Assembly (NCBI GenBank): GCA_030323885.1
Contig: CM059199.1
Span: 744,001-808,000, forward strand
Source: Branchipolynoe longqiensis
Taxonomy: Eukaryota > Annelida > Polychaeta > Phyllodocida > Polynoidae
DNA length: 64,000 bases
Reading direction: 5' to 3'
A model generated the notes under the pieces. It saw nothing but the letters and a program-made list of their open reading frames with translations. It was not told where the DNA came from and searched no databases. Every line of letters starts with the position of its first letter. Position 1 is the first letter of the stretch. The position numbers and the translations under genes were made by a program. This document shows, in pieces, positions 51,560 through 61,699 of this stretch.

Positions 51560-52025
51560 TGAGCTTTTTAATTTAATGAGTGTCTATTGACACACAATTG
51601 ATTGTGTATAGTGGTGTTCTCTGTGGTGGAGTGGTTAGAGTGTCTGACTTTTTTCTAGGTCTGACTCCTAATCTGAAGGTCAGTGGTTCAATTCCCCATG
51701 CCCCCCACCTTGGCCAATTTGGATTTCCACCCCTGTGGATAACTTACATCATCATCAAAGGCCAGTTGCTCTCATACCATGTCTATGTAGTGTGGGAGGT
51801 TAAAAATCCCTTGGGTCGGTAAAAGTGTAGGCTCGGGCTTTCTATCGACAAACTGTCTAATGGTGAAAACAAGTCTATTCAGGCTTATCCATAATAGGCA
51901 GTATAAATCTTCAAGAAATGCTTTTACATGTAAAAGTGATGGTTTGAACAAAAAAGAAACATTTCTTGCCGTGAATATGGCCTATGCTGCCGACATGGTG
52001 TAAAGAAACCACCAATCAATCCATC
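51560..52025 (+). mobile_element. Repeat I, copy interrupted by SINE-2
   Basis: Left part GTGAGCTTTTTAATTTAATG, AGTGTCTATTGACACACAAT; right part GCTTTTACATGTAAAAGTGA, ATGGCCTATGCTGCCGACAT, ending CCAATCAATCCATCAAT. The uninterrupted copy is at 12724-12885. The SINE-2 sits between them at 51610-51922. Confidence 0.8.
51610..51922 (+). mobile_element. SINE-2 copy, full length
   Basis: GTGTTCTCTGTGGTGGAGTG, GTCAGTGGTTCAATTCCCCA (box B with one change), CATCAAAGGCCAGTTGCTCT, GTAAAAGTGTAGGCTCGGGC, GTCTATTCAGGCTTATCCAT, ending TATAAATCTTCAAGAA. Insertion is confirmed by the empty-site paralogue. Confidence 0.9.
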
Positions 52026-52136
52026 AATTTCTAGAAATTGAGTAAGATTTGTATAGTGATGTGATGTTGTGTACATAGTATTTCACGCGGAGTATTTACC
52101 GATAGGAATATCTAAACATAAGTGAATTAATGTCAG

Positions 52137-52275
52137 TTGTCAAAAGGCATTTATTATATTAACTCCGAATTATACATATACATAAATTTATACATATATT
52201 ATATATATAGAACGGTTGCTGGATATATATACATATATATATATACGTATATGCAGCAATCGGTATATATATATA
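52137..52275. repeat. TA-rich microsatellite
   Basis: TATACATATA and (TA)n tracts with a short hairpin (GTTGCTGGATATATA against TATATGCAGCAA). Confidence 0.8.
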
Positions 52276-52640
52276 TGAAGAATTTCGGCACAAAACTTTG
52301 TAACCACCAATCCACAAGTTTAATTAAAATGAAAGATTTGTACCTGAAGATAATTTTAATTCTCACCCATTCCATTTTTCTTCTGATGAAATGTTTATGG
52401 AGAAATGAAAAATAATAGGAATCTACAAAATTGAACCTTTTGGAGGTTTGATTCCGATGCTTATCTCAATATATGCAGAAATCACAAATTGTACAAGCGG
52501 GATTTGAGTGTTCGAATATCTCAATTACAGCAAAGGGGAATTTAACAATATTGTTTCAACAATTATTGCAATATTGTTTTAACAATTATTCCCTATTAAG
52601 CAAGCGATCTTTGGATTGGTGTTTGGTAGCCAAAATTTAA
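52276..52640. mobile_element. MITE-D copy 4, interrupted
   Basis: Left end GAAGAATTTCGGCACAAAAC, then ACCAATCCACAAGTTTAATT; interior TTCTCACCCATTCCATTTTT and TTGATTCCGATGCTTATCTC. The right end continues only at 52613 (TTTGGATTGGTGTTTGGTAG). The inserted 52472-52612 includes ACAATATTGTTTCAACAATT and TTATTCCCTATTAAGCAAGC, which recur at about 57722-57800. Confidence 0.7.
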
Positions 52641-52675
52641 CCATGACTTCCACATCTAAGCTGGAGCTGCTATCA

Positions 52676-52929
52676 ATCAATCAATCAATAGTTCCGTCCT
52701 CTCGTCGAGGGTTGGATGCAATGGTTCTCCACTTGTCCCGATGGTGTGCTGTTCTGATAGACTGTGAATAATTCAAGCCTGTCCACTGTGAAATATTTGT
52801 AAACCATGATGTTCTTGGTCTCCCGCTCCCTCTGCTGCCATTCACCTTCCCTTCCAACAATGTACGGTATATTGAACTATCAATATCATTTTGATATTCA
52901 AATGTGTTTATTCGCAGAAGGAGCCTCAT
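52676..52929 (-). pseudogene. 3' end of a non-LTR retrotransposon ORF
   Basis: The last about 82 codons, read on minus, ending at 52681: YRTLLEGKVNGSRGSGRPRT, SWFTNISQWTGLNYSQSIRT and AHHRDKWRTIASNPRREDGT. The pattern GRGRPRTSW..I..WTG.......A.DR..WR is the C-terminal motif common to several non-LTR (LINE) reverse transcriptases, so the family is clear though the clade is not. A stop lies just upstream of the first Met, marking 5' truncation near 52940. On the minus strand the ORF is followed by (ATTG)n, a short tandem 3' tail as used by RTE/CR1-like elements. No RT core is present. Confidence 0.8.
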
Positions 52930-52947
52930 CCGCTATATCATGTTGCA

Positions 52948-53600
52948 CACAATATGAAACTGATAGGCTTTAATTGGAAAGCACAACAACAACTTATATT
53001 TGACAGAAAATGCACCTGAGCCCTTCATATAATGCAGCGCCGTTGGAAGTTATTTGAACTTTTATTCTAAAGCCATCGTACTTTTATACTAAAGTTATTC
53101 TTGACATTGTTTTTCCAGTTGAACCTAGCCCTATCGAATTTGGTTTTACAGCTTTTTCAAAAGTCAAAATAACTTATCGATCTAGCATGGGATGCCAGCT
53201 ATACCCTATTTTTAAGTTAGTGTCCCTGTTTAGTACGCGTTTAACGTATCCACTATTGGTCGCTCATCGTTTGTTCGGTGAACCTGACACACAAAATATG
53301 GAATTGATAGGCTTTATTTGTTAAACACAAGAATGCATTCTATTTTCTGAGAATGCGCCTGAATCCTTCATATATGCACCGAACGATGGACATTATTTTA
53401 ACTTTTAGGTTATACTAAAGTCATTGCATTCTTGACATTTTTTCCCCAGGTTACCCTGCCCGTATCGAGTTTGGTGTTACAGCTTTTTGAAAAGTGGAAC
53501 TAACTTATTGATCTAGCATGGGATGCCAGCTATACCCTATTATTAAGTTAGTTTCCCTGTTTAGTACGCTTTTAACTTATCCACTACTGATCGCCGATTG
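52948..53600. repeat. Direct duplication of a ~320-bp unit
   Basis: Two copies, about 52948-53270 and 53284-53600. Shared landmarks: AATATGAAACTGATAGGCTT, GCGCCTGAATCCTTCATATA, ATACTAAAGTCATT, TTGACATTTTTTCCCCAG, GATCTAGCATGGGATGCCAG, CTATACCCTATT, GTTAGTTTCCCTGTTTAGTA, CTTATCCACTA. Divergence between them is considerable. The repeat is not seen elsewhere in the window and I do not know its identity. Confidence 0.85.
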
Positions 53601-53840
53601 GCAAGTCACAAACTTCTCTCACCATAAATTACAGGACCATCACAAAGAATTTTGATGGTGACATTCTAATTGTTGTATGCACATAAAAATGCAAACATAT
53701 ATTATATATGCATGTACACATATACACTTACACCACATTGTAGTTGGTGAACTCGTTGGACGGGTATTGCTTACATATATATATGTAAGCAATACATATA
53801 TATATATATATATAAATATATGTGTAAGCAATATGCATTG

Positions 53841-53877
<37 letters not shown>

Positions 53878-54050
53878 TCTTACCACATTCCTGACCATGA
53901 AACACATACCCTTGCAAACACATGCTGCACCTGTATACAACAATACATTTAAAGTTAATTCTTACTGTACTTAAACCCAATGACATATTCCCACTTGAGT
54001 GTGCATCTGAGGCAAATAACCAAATACACACATTTAATCTTTTAACACTA
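53601..54050. other. Stretch with TA microsatellite and GTAAGCAATA hairpin
   Basis: TTGCTTACATATATATATGTAAGCAA at 53768-53793 is a perfect palindrome, and GTAAGCAATATGCATTGCTTA follows at 53823-53843. TA runs at 53796-53814 and 53844-53874. No gene recognised. Confidence 0.6.
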
Positions 54051-54590
54051 TTATAGTGTTAAACTGACCAGAAGGGCTTGGATCCAATTAATTGTGGATC
54101 TGGTTGGTATTCGATCCCATGCTGACTTTCTGGATCCCTTTATGTCCATGTCCCAACCTTTTTTTGTGTGTTCATCTCGAGGAGAAATGCATTGAACCTT
54201 GGCAGATATATTTCGCCGTCACCATGCCACATTAATCCCCTCACTGCCCCCACTCCACCCCCGCCCCCCCCCCTGCCCCCTTCACCTTACCACCCACACC
54301 TCCAGTCAGTTAGCCACACCCACCTGTAGCATACATCAATCAATCACAAACCTCCATTAAGTAGTTGCTGACTTTCTATGGCTGGTTGCTGTGTGGGCAC
54401 CGCGTCTCCAGTGGTAATGGTGTTCACATTACCAGATTTAATACTCCCCCTGGAGCTGAAAGTCAAGAGGACAGACAGACAGGCTTCTAGCAGCTGTCAG
54501 ACCCTGTCTGTCTGTATGTGTGGCTGCCTGTCTGTCTGTCTGTGTGTCTGTCTGTGGGTGGCACGTTTTCTTGGACCTGCCAGGTTAAAG
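54051..54590. other. Stretch without a recognised gene
   Basis: CCCCAC-rich run at 54236-54300 and a (CTGT)n run at 54516-54556. AACACTATTATAGTGTT at 54046-54062 is a small palindrome. Confidence 0.45.
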
Positions 54591-54591
54591 C

Positions 54592-54680
54592 CCCAGTCAC
54601 ACTAAACTTGTGACCAATTTGCGACCACCGGTTGTATTTATTTGCGGGTCGCAAAGTGGTCACAAGCTTAGTGTGACTGG
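54592..54680. mobile_element. Short fold-back MITE
   Basis: CCAGTCACACTAAACTTGTG at the left and CACAAGCTTAGTGTGACTGG at the right are inverted complements except one base, about 84 bp apart end to end. TTGCGACC and GGTCGCAA pair further in. The target duplication could not be fixed. Confidence 0.7.
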
Positions 54681-55792
54681 AGTATGACTATAAGACTGGA
54701 GTATACGCAATAATCCGACTGAGGTATAACTAAGAATTGTGCATAATGTGGTGTTCTCTGTGGCGGAGTGGTTAGAGTGTCTGACTTTTTTCTAGGTCAG
54801 ACTCCTAATCTGAAGGTCAGTGGTTCGATTCCCCATGGCCCCACCTCTGCAAATTTGGATTTCCACTGCAGTGTATAACTTACAGCATCATCAAAGGCCA
54901 GTTGCTCTCATACCATGTCTATGTGGTGTGCGAGGTTAAAAATCCCTTGGGTCGGTAAAAGTGTAGGCTCGGGCTTTCTATCGACAAACTGTCTAATGGT
55001 GAAAACAAGTCTATTCAGGCTTATCCATAATAGGCAGTATACATTTTCAAGGAAAAAAAGGAAAAAAAACACACAAAAAATAACTACACGACTGGGGTAT
55101 AACTATTATGACTGGGATATACCGTGAAGACTAGGTTGTACCTATACGCCTTCATTATATCAATAAGACTGAGGTATAGCTATAAGTATTGTGTATAACT
55201 AACTATACAACTAAGGTATAGCTAGTAAGACTGGGATATATGGTTAAGATAGGGATGTACCTATAGTATAAGACTGCGTTATATCAATAAGACTACGGTA
55301 TAATTATAAGAATTGCATATAACTAACTATATGACTGGGGTATAACTAGTAAGACTGGGATATATCGCTAAGATATGGCTGTACCCATAAGACTGCATTA
55401 TATCAATAAGACTATGGTATAACTATAAAAATTGCATATAACTAGCTATACGACTGGGGCATAATGAGTAAGACTGGGATATATCATTAAGATATGGCTG
55501 TACCTATAAGACTGCGTTATATCAATAAGTCTGAGGTAAAACTATGAGAATTACGTATGACTAACTATACGACTGGGGTATTACTAGTAAGACTGGGATA
55601 TATTGTTAAGATAGGGCTGTACCTATAAGACTGCGTCATATCAATAAGTCTGAGGTATAACTATAAGAATTGAGTATAACTAACTATACGACTGAGGTAT
55701 AACTAGTAAGACTGGGATATATCGTTAAGATAGGGATGTACCTATAAGACTGCGTTATATAAATAAGTCTGAGGTATAAGACCGGTGACTGG
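54681..55792. repeat. 119-bp minisatellite array
   Basis: Unit landmarks: ACTGGGGTATAACTAGTAAG, ACTGGGATATATCGTTAAGA, TAGGGCTGTACCTATAAGAC, TGCGTTATATCAATAAGTCT and GAGGTATAACTATAAGAATT. The anchor ACTGGGG/ACTGAGG falls at 55334, 55453, 55572 and 55691, exactly 119 bp apart. About six units plus a left fragment (54681-54749) separated by the SINE-2 at 54751. Confidence 0.95.
54751..55078 (+). mobile_element. SINE-2 copy inside the 119-bp array
   Basis: Full head (GTTCTCTGTGGCGGAGTGGT), box B GTCAGTGGTTCGATTCCCCA, complete body and terminus (TTATCCATAATAGGCAGTAT), then an A-rich tail. Array sequence resumes at TAACTACACGACTGGGG. Confidence 0.9.
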
Positions 55793-56669
55793 TAACTAAC
55801 TATATTGGGGTACACTTATAACTAATATAAGAGCCCTGCAAGAAGGCAATTCCATATCTTGCAGAATTAGGCGTCCAATTAACTGCGTATATCCATTTCT
55901 TGTCAGCGTTTGCGATATCCTTTAGTTAATTATATTACTATTATTAGATAAGCATACCAGGGGCCGACATGTAGTGTGGTATCTTAGACAAACTGAATTA
56001 GTTATAACTCTGGTAACTAGTGGTCAGTTGGAAACTGAGCGCTTAGAAGACCCATTGACTGTATATCCCACGGCTATATAGTGCACCATGTAATAATTCA
56101 AGGTTCATACCCTTTTTGACATCAGAAATTCCAGGATTTTCAAGAACCTTCAAGGACCCTTTCACTGCAAAATTCTATGACGTTTATAAGATGGTTATTC
56201 AATTAAAATAAAATACCCCTGAAACATGGCTGTATGTATCGTCGATCCAATTCACTTAACTCAGCCCAGATCAGTAAAAGGAAACAAGCAGAGATTATTT
56301 AAGAAATTTATTAAAAATAAATCAACCTACATGTAGTCCAGACAAGCGGGTGACAGTGACCCAGTTCGTGTTTGGTAATCGTGATCAAGCGGCCGACTGG
56401 GACCAGAGGCTGAGCAGGTCAGAGCAGACTGGAGCAGGAGACATGTAGACCCATCAGCGCGCACCCCTCAAGTAAGAGGGAGGGGTTGGTGGGAGAGTGA
56501 AGTGCACAGGACGGTGCCAGGTCAGCAAGTGAGCGTGAAAAGGAGTGAGCGATAACAGGAAAGGAGGAACTGGCCTCATACGCAAATTATCCATGTTAGC
56601 CTTGCCAACATGCTCAATGTGTAAGATCTGAAGTGTAAATAAGTATAAACAAAATAACAAGGAACATTT
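55793..56669. other. Stretch without a recognised gene
   Basis: Anonymous sequence. TTCAAGGTTCATACCCTTTT at about 56097 and TTCAAGAACCTTCAAGGACC at about 56137 hint at a decayed TIR element, which I cannot define. Confidence 0.4.
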
Positions 56670-56885
56670 GAGCAGCTCAGGTGCAAAACCCCATAAATAT
56701 CAATCCAAAAATTGAGATAAACATTGAAATCAAACCTTCAAAGAATTAATTTGTTAGACATTCCTTTGTTTTCATTGTTCTGTAACCAGTTCATCACAAT
56801 AAAGTGGAATTATGAGAATTCAAATGACCTATTTGAATAAGGTTTGTGGATTGGCGATTACAGGGTTTTGCGCCTAAACTCTTCA
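56670..56885. mobile_element. MITE-D copy 5
   Basis: Left GAGCAGCTCAGGTGCAAAAC, ATCAATCCAAAAATTGAGAT; interior TTCATCACAATAAAGTGGAA; right TTTGTGGATTGGCGATTACA, GGGTTTTGCGCCTAAACTCT. Complete, about 216 bp. Confidence 0.85.
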
Positions 56886-56980
56886 TTTGTACATTTTAAG
56901 AAGACACTTAAACCAGCGTTCATCATTAAGCTTTACACTTAATCTTTCATAGTGCGATGATTTGGAGTTGTTGCAATATT

Positions 56981-57232
56981 TTTCCGCCCCACCCCTCCTC
57001 ACCTCACCCCACCCCATCCAACCTCACCTCACCCCACCCAGCCTCACCCCACCTCACACCGACCCACCCCGCCTCACCTCACCCCACCCCGCCTCACCTC
57101 ACCCCACCCAGCCTCACCTCATCCCGCCTCACCCCGCCCCACCCCGCCTCACCTCACCCCACCCAGCCTCACCCCGCCCCACCTCGCCCCACCCCACCTC
57201 GCCCCACCCCGCCCCATCTCCTCCCACCCTCT
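56981..57232. repeat. (CCTCACCCCA)n low-complexity array
   Basis: About 250 bases of CCTCACCCCACCC-type repeats. The Pro/Ser/His-rich plus-strand frames are artefacts of the repeat. Confidence 0.95.
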
Positions 57233-57721
57233 CTACTTGACCTTTGGCTTTGCTAATGTTCGTGACTCACCATTGCACTCATGTAGTAAGGTCCCGCCAT
57301 CTGACAAGATTAATTTTTTAAACCCTCAAGCAGCCAGCACAATTTAGCGACTTGGTTTTGTTTTCCCTCCTTCACTGACCTTCACTGAGGTAATAGGTTC
57401 CAAAATATATGTAGAAAGCAGAAAGCGTAGTTTACATTCTAAATACTATGTAAATACTCACATTGATCTGACTAATAAGTAATATTGATCTAGTTATATG
57501 GCACTACTGTTACCATATTGCTATGGAACTTTTGGATTACAGAATTTCCTTGTGTTACATTCTGCAAATTGTGTATTCAACAATTATTGTATACCTTATT
57601 CTATATACCTTTTGTGGAAATAACCCTGAATTGAAAAATGGCTGGAAGACCAGTGCTTTGGCACTGACAAAAGACTTATTCAGCAGAATAAACATATTTA
57701 CAACACACACAAAAGTACAAT
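57233..57721. other. Stretch without a recognised gene
   Basis: AT-rich. A plus-strand frame from 57523 (84 codons) has no recognisable domain and runs into the repeat that follows. Confidence 0.4.
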
Positions 57722-57805
57722 ACAGCAAAGAGGAATTTCAAAATATTGTTTTAACAACCATTACAATGTTGTTTTAACAATTATTCCTTATTAAGCAAGT
57801 GATAT
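57722..57805. repeat. Short repeat shared with 52520-52610
   Basis: ACAGCAAAGAGGAATTTCAA, AATATTGTTTTAACAACCAT, TTATTCCTTATTAAGCAAGT. The only other copy seen is the piece inserted in MITE-D copy 4. Confidence 0.65.
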
Positions 57806-57922
57806 ATTAAATGCTATCACTTTACAAAGCCATCATTGTTGCTGGTCCCAAGGCAAAATATGCCCAGTGGGGGCAAACAGATTGTATGGGAGATAGCACG
57901 GGGCACACCACTTAGCAGTAAT

Positions 57923-58416
57923 TGAACAATGCGAACACGGATAAATGGTTTATATTTTGCACTTTTTTAATGAACAAAATGGATATCGTACATGCTTGAG
58001 TAATAATGAGAGAAGGCCCTGAGATACTTTAGCCCTATATTTCTAGTCTCTTATTGTGGGGTAGGCGGGATGGCAGAGTAAAAGGTCCGTCGCCATCCAC
58101 TGCCAATCTCATATTGGCAGAGTTTGGGTTTTGCATGCTTTATATAGCAGCTTGGCCGGCCCGAAACGTCATGACCGCGCCAAGTTTTCATAACTTTGTA
58201 ATGGAATTCGGCTGCTGATGTCATATCTAATTTGCATATGCACGTCCGCCAGCTCTGCATGGTTAATCGGCGTAGTTTACAAAAGACCTGCTAGGCATGG
58301 TAGACCTCAATCTATATATTTAATATTAAGGTTCAAGTACAGGTGGCGCCAGCAGCCTTTGAATAGGTATACAACTCCGCCTTGTTCGATTACGCATTTT
58401 GCAACCAACATCGACA
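57923..58416 (-). mobile_element. LTR-like repeat J, copy 2
   Basis: 494 bp on minus, starting TGTCGATGTTGGTTGCAA. It keeps the ATGCAAATTAGATATGACAT motif, the TATA box (GCTATATAAAGC in reverse), CCCACAATAAGAGACTAGAA and CGCATTGTTCA as in copy 1 at 39606. Conservation of the promoter-like motifs in both copies is what suggests an LTR. No flanking duplication recognised. Confidence 0.6.
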
Positions 58417-58445
58417 ATTCACAATGAGTTTCACTTATCTTCAAA

Positions 58446-58690
58446 TGAGGAGTTCGGGTGGAAAACCCCATAAACGCCAATCCAAAAATTGAGATAACCA
58501 TTGGAATGAAACCTTGACAACGTTCATTTTTGTATGTTCCTTTTTTGTTGTTCATTGATTTGTAGCTATTTCATCACAAGAAAAGTGGAATTAGTGATAA
58601 TTAAAATGACCTTGAGGTAAAAAACCTTATTTATTTTAATTCGATTTTTGGATTGGCGCTTACAGGGTTTTTTTGCACTTGAATTCTTCA
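58446..58690. mobile_element. MITE-D copy 6
   Basis: Left ATGAGGAGTTCGGGTGGAAA, GCCAATCCAAAAATTGAGAT; right GATTTTTGGATTGGCGCTTA, CAGGGTTTTTTTGCACTTGA, ATTCTTCA. Complete, about 245 bp. Confidence 0.85.
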
Positions 58691-59015
58691 AATGCAGAAT
58701 CACGTGGTGCTCGACCATTAAGCAAAACAAAGGTTTTCATAGAGCAAGGTATTTGCTGAATTGCCGGATCATCGTTCAAATGAGAAAATGTGTATGGAAA
58801 AATAAGGGTCAACTGAGAGGGGAAAAGGGTTAGGATAGGTATTCTTTGTGCATTGCTTCAATGGAGGAACTAGATAACACACACATATATATATATGGGA
58901 AAATCAAAGACACACCCAGAATCTCATTTTAACATATACAACATTGATTACTGTTAAGCAGACAAGGTTATGACTTACAAGAAACAAGTTTTAAAATAAG
59001 TTGAACAAAGTTTGG
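58691..59015. other. Stretch without a recognised feature
   Basis: AT-rich with a short TA run at 58884-58896. Nothing recognised. Confidence 0.4.
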
Positions 59016-59032
59016 CGACATGCATAGTGTAA

Positions 59033-59534
59033 TGGTCTGCACTGACCTCTCAGGCAAGTAACCACATAGACAGGTAGGCGTGGGTAGTGTATCGATATCA
59101 GGGAGCCTAGGTGGTGTAATGGTTAGCACACTGGCCCGGAATGCAGAGAGATGTGGGGTTCGAGTCCCGCTCTAGGCACAGTAATCCCATTTTCATCACC
59201 CGCGTGACACTGGTTGCCGTGATCAGGATCCTGTAATAGCTTGTGCGCTGAATAGGTGTTGAAAACCTACCCTGTGTATGTAGGTTAATGCACTGCCTTT
59301 AATGTACTGTAATTGTAAGCATCTACAAGACTTACAATTCCAGGGGAACGAAGTGTAGTGTCAGCACTGACCTCTCAGGCAAGTAACCACATGACAGGTA
59401 GGCCGTGGGAAGAGCCTGATTGTTATATCAGGGAGCCTAGGTGGTGTAATGGTTAGCACACTGGCCCGGAATGCAGAGAGATGTGGGTTCGAGTCCCGCT
59501 TTAGGCACAATATTTCCCATTTTCATCACCCCCA
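59033..59534 (+). mobile_element. SINE-3 dimer with 17-bp target duplications
   Basis: Flanked by CGACATGCATAGTGTAA at 59016-59032 and 59535-59551. It contains two direct repeats of about 165 bp (59039-59201 and 59363-59531), each with GCACTGACCTCTCAGGCAAG, GGGAGCCTAGGTGGTGTAAT, GGTTAGCACACTGGCCCGGA, GGTTCGAGTCCCGC and CCCATTTTCATCACC. A unique spacer of about 160 bp lies between. The tRNA-like module can close a 7-bp acceptor stem (GCCTAGG with CTCTAGGC), but its anticodon arm does not pair, so it is not a functional tRNA. Confidence 0.85.
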
Positions 59535-59551
59535 CGACATGCATAGTGTAA

Positions 59552-59791
59552 ATGTGTAAATTTTCACATTTTCACTTTAGCGCAAAATCATACAATTATA
59601 ATTTTGATATCTTTTGTGGGATAAATTCAACACATGTAGAACTGCTAACATACCTAATACTAGTAATAGACAGAGGCTGCAATACTTATTTGACTTGCTA
59701 TCAATAAAACAAAGATTTAATTATCAGAATCATAACTTGGAGACCAAATATGTGGTGCCCAGTTTTGGAGAATAACGCGCATATGTATATA
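59552..59791. other. Short stretch without a recognised feature
   Basis: AT-rich, nothing recognised. Confidence 0.4.
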
Positions 59792-60045
59792 TGCCTGTCT
59801 CAAAAGGTGATAACTCTTTTTTTTTTGTCCATTGTAATGATTGACACAAAACAGCACAAAAACAGTTACACTGAAAACACAAGGACATTTGCTTCAAATC
59901 AATATGTATTCTATAGGGATTATGAAACACTACGTAGAAAACAAATTAGTTTATCCTGAGCAAATGCATAAGCAGATTCTATGTTGATCGTTACTATGGA
60001 CAAAGTTTTGGCACTTCTTGCTTAGCACCTTTTGAGACAGTCTCA
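59792..60045 (-). mobile_element. MITE-F copy 3
   Basis: About 254 bp in the opposite orientation to copy 2. Left TGCCTGTCTCAAAAGGTGAT, interior GACATTTGCTTCAAATCAAT, right TTAGCACCTTTTGAGACAGT, CTCA. Lies between TA-rich flanks (ATATAT on both sides). Confidence 0.85.
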
Positions 60046-60059
60046 TATATATATTCCCC

Positions 60060-60233
60060 AATCCAAATCTTCAACTTCCTAAAGGTTAATTTTGTACATT
60101 CCTACTTTTGAGTCATTTCTTCACAGCCAATGTTGAATTAGTGAGAATTAAAACTACCTTCGTGTAGAATACAAATATTTAGAGTCAATTTTTGGATTGG
60201 CGTTTACGGGGATTTGCACCCGAACTCTTTACA
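60060..60233. mobile_element. MITE-D copy 7, left end degraded
   Basis: AATCCAAATCTTCAACTTCC ... GAATTAGTGAGAATTAAAAC ... CAATTTTTGGATTGGCGTTT, ACGGGGATTTGCACCCGAAC. The right end is intact; the left terminal repeat is lost. Confidence 0.75.
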
Positions 60234-60418
60234 TATTGATTATGTTTCTACAGAGATATATGTTGGGAATATGGAGGACATACAGTGATACCCCATTATG
60301 ACGCAATCATTGGGGTCCATACAATGCCATCGCGAAAACTACAGGGTCCTGGTAAATTGTCGTTCAGATTATTGAATTAACTTTGAATTAAAGAATTATG
60401 GGTCCAAAGAATCATTAC
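60234..60418. other. Short stretch, possible single pogo-like end
   Basis: CAGTGATACCCCATTATGAC at 60280 resembles a pogo/Tigger end, but I did not find the partner. Otherwise anonymous. Confidence 0.3.
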
Positions 60419-60625
60419 CTTGAAGATTTATACTGCATATCATGGATAAGCCTGAATAGGCTTCTTTTCACGATTAGACAGTTTGTCGATAGAAAGCCCG
60501 AGCCTACACTTTTACCGACCCAAGGGATTTTTAACCTCCTACACCACATAGATATGGTATGAGAGCAACCGGCCTTTGACGATGCTGTAAGTTATACACA
60601 GCGGTGGAAATCCAAAGTGGCAGAG
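60419..60625 (-). mobile_element. SINE-2 copy, head truncated
   Basis: Plus-strand landmarks: TTGAAGATTTATACTGCATA, CATGGATAAGCCTGAATAGG, AAAGCCCGAGCCTACACTTT, AACCGGCCTTTGACGATGCT, GCGGTGGAAATCCAAAGTGG. It stops at GCAGAGCTGG before box B and passes into a GA-rich tract. Confidence 0.85.
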
Positions 60626-60741
60626 CTGGAGAGGGGGAGGGGTGAAGAGAGGGAGAGAGACAGAGAGGGGAGGGGAGAGGGGGTCTCATAGCGTTATATC
60701 CGAAATTGCATTAAATTGGAACAGGTTATAATTGGTTTTCA

Positions 60742-60784
<43 letters not shown>

Positions 60785-60792
60785 GATTGGAA

Positions 60793-60832
<40 letters not shown>

Positions 60833-61199
60833 TTTGAAATTGAGCACATGTGACGCCCGCGCCGACCGACTGGCATATGCCCAGGCGTAGGCTGGCCCCA
60901 AACTATCCTGGACACGCACAGGCCAAGGGGAGAGGGGAGTGGGGAGTGGAGAGAGGGGGAGAGGAGGAGAGTGGGAGAGTGGGAGAGTGGGAGAGCGGGA
61001 GAGGCGGAGAGGGGGAGAAGGGGGAAAGGGAGAGCGAGGGGGAGGGGAAGATGGGGAGAGGCGGAGAGAGTTATGGAGGAGAGAGTTATAGGGAGGAGAG
61101 AGAGAGCGAGCGAAAGAATGAGTGCACAGAGGTTTCTGGGCTGCCGGGGTACAGAACTGTAATCAATCTTAAGCCGTTCTGGTGATGCCTTGCAGACAT

Positions 61200-61248
<49 letters not shown>

Positions 61249-61470
61249 CCCCCTCTCCCTCTCTCCCCCCTCTCCCCCTCTCCCGCTCTCCCCCTCTCCA
61301 CCTCTCCCCACTCTCCCACTCCCCCCTCTCCCCCTCCTTCCCCCCTCTCCCCTCTCTCCACTCCCCTCTTCCCCCCCTCTCCGCTCTCCCCCTCTCCCCC
61401 TCTCCCCCTCTCCCCGCCTCCCTCTCTGTAATCGGGGTGGATGACCTCGGTTCAGACTCTTCCAGCAGAT
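60626..61470. repeat. GA-rich, TA and CT-rich simple-sequence block
   Basis: GAGGGGGAGA-type purines at 60626-60690 and 60925-61110, (TA)n at 60747-60780, 60799-60830 and 61202-61243, then CTCTCCCC-type pyrimidines at 61249-61428. Purine and pyrimidine blocks lie on either side of a TA run, so they can pair as a weak long hairpin. Open frames here are artefacts. Confidence 0.9.
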
Positions 61471-61699
61471 GACCGGCAGCCCCCCCCCCCCCCCCCCCGG
61501 CCTGGGGGAGCCCGTGAGCCGGCCGGCACTGGATGCCGACTGAGAGTGAGACCAGCCCTGCTAGTACTGCTATGACAACTACTATTTTACTCCATTATAC
61601 CTCTGGTGCCCGGTAAGAAAAGGTGGCTCAGTTTTACCGCCTTCGTGATGCAGTACAGGTGCCTTCAACGTGTGTCTGTTCATCATCGCCACCGTGTGT
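61471..61699. other. Stretch with a C-run
   Basis: C20 at about 61479-61498 and CpG-rich sequence GGAGCCCGTGAGCCGGCC. No gene recognised. Confidence 0.4.

Noticed and set aside
59101..59178. Functional tRNA gene
   Set aside because: The acceptor stem and box A/B look good but the anticodon arm does not pair, and the module recurs inside a SINE with target duplications. Heads of SINE-1 and SINE-2 were rejected for similar reasons.
60280..60350. A fourth pogo-like MITE
   Set aside because: Only one end (CAGTGATACCCC) is visible and no inverted partner was found.
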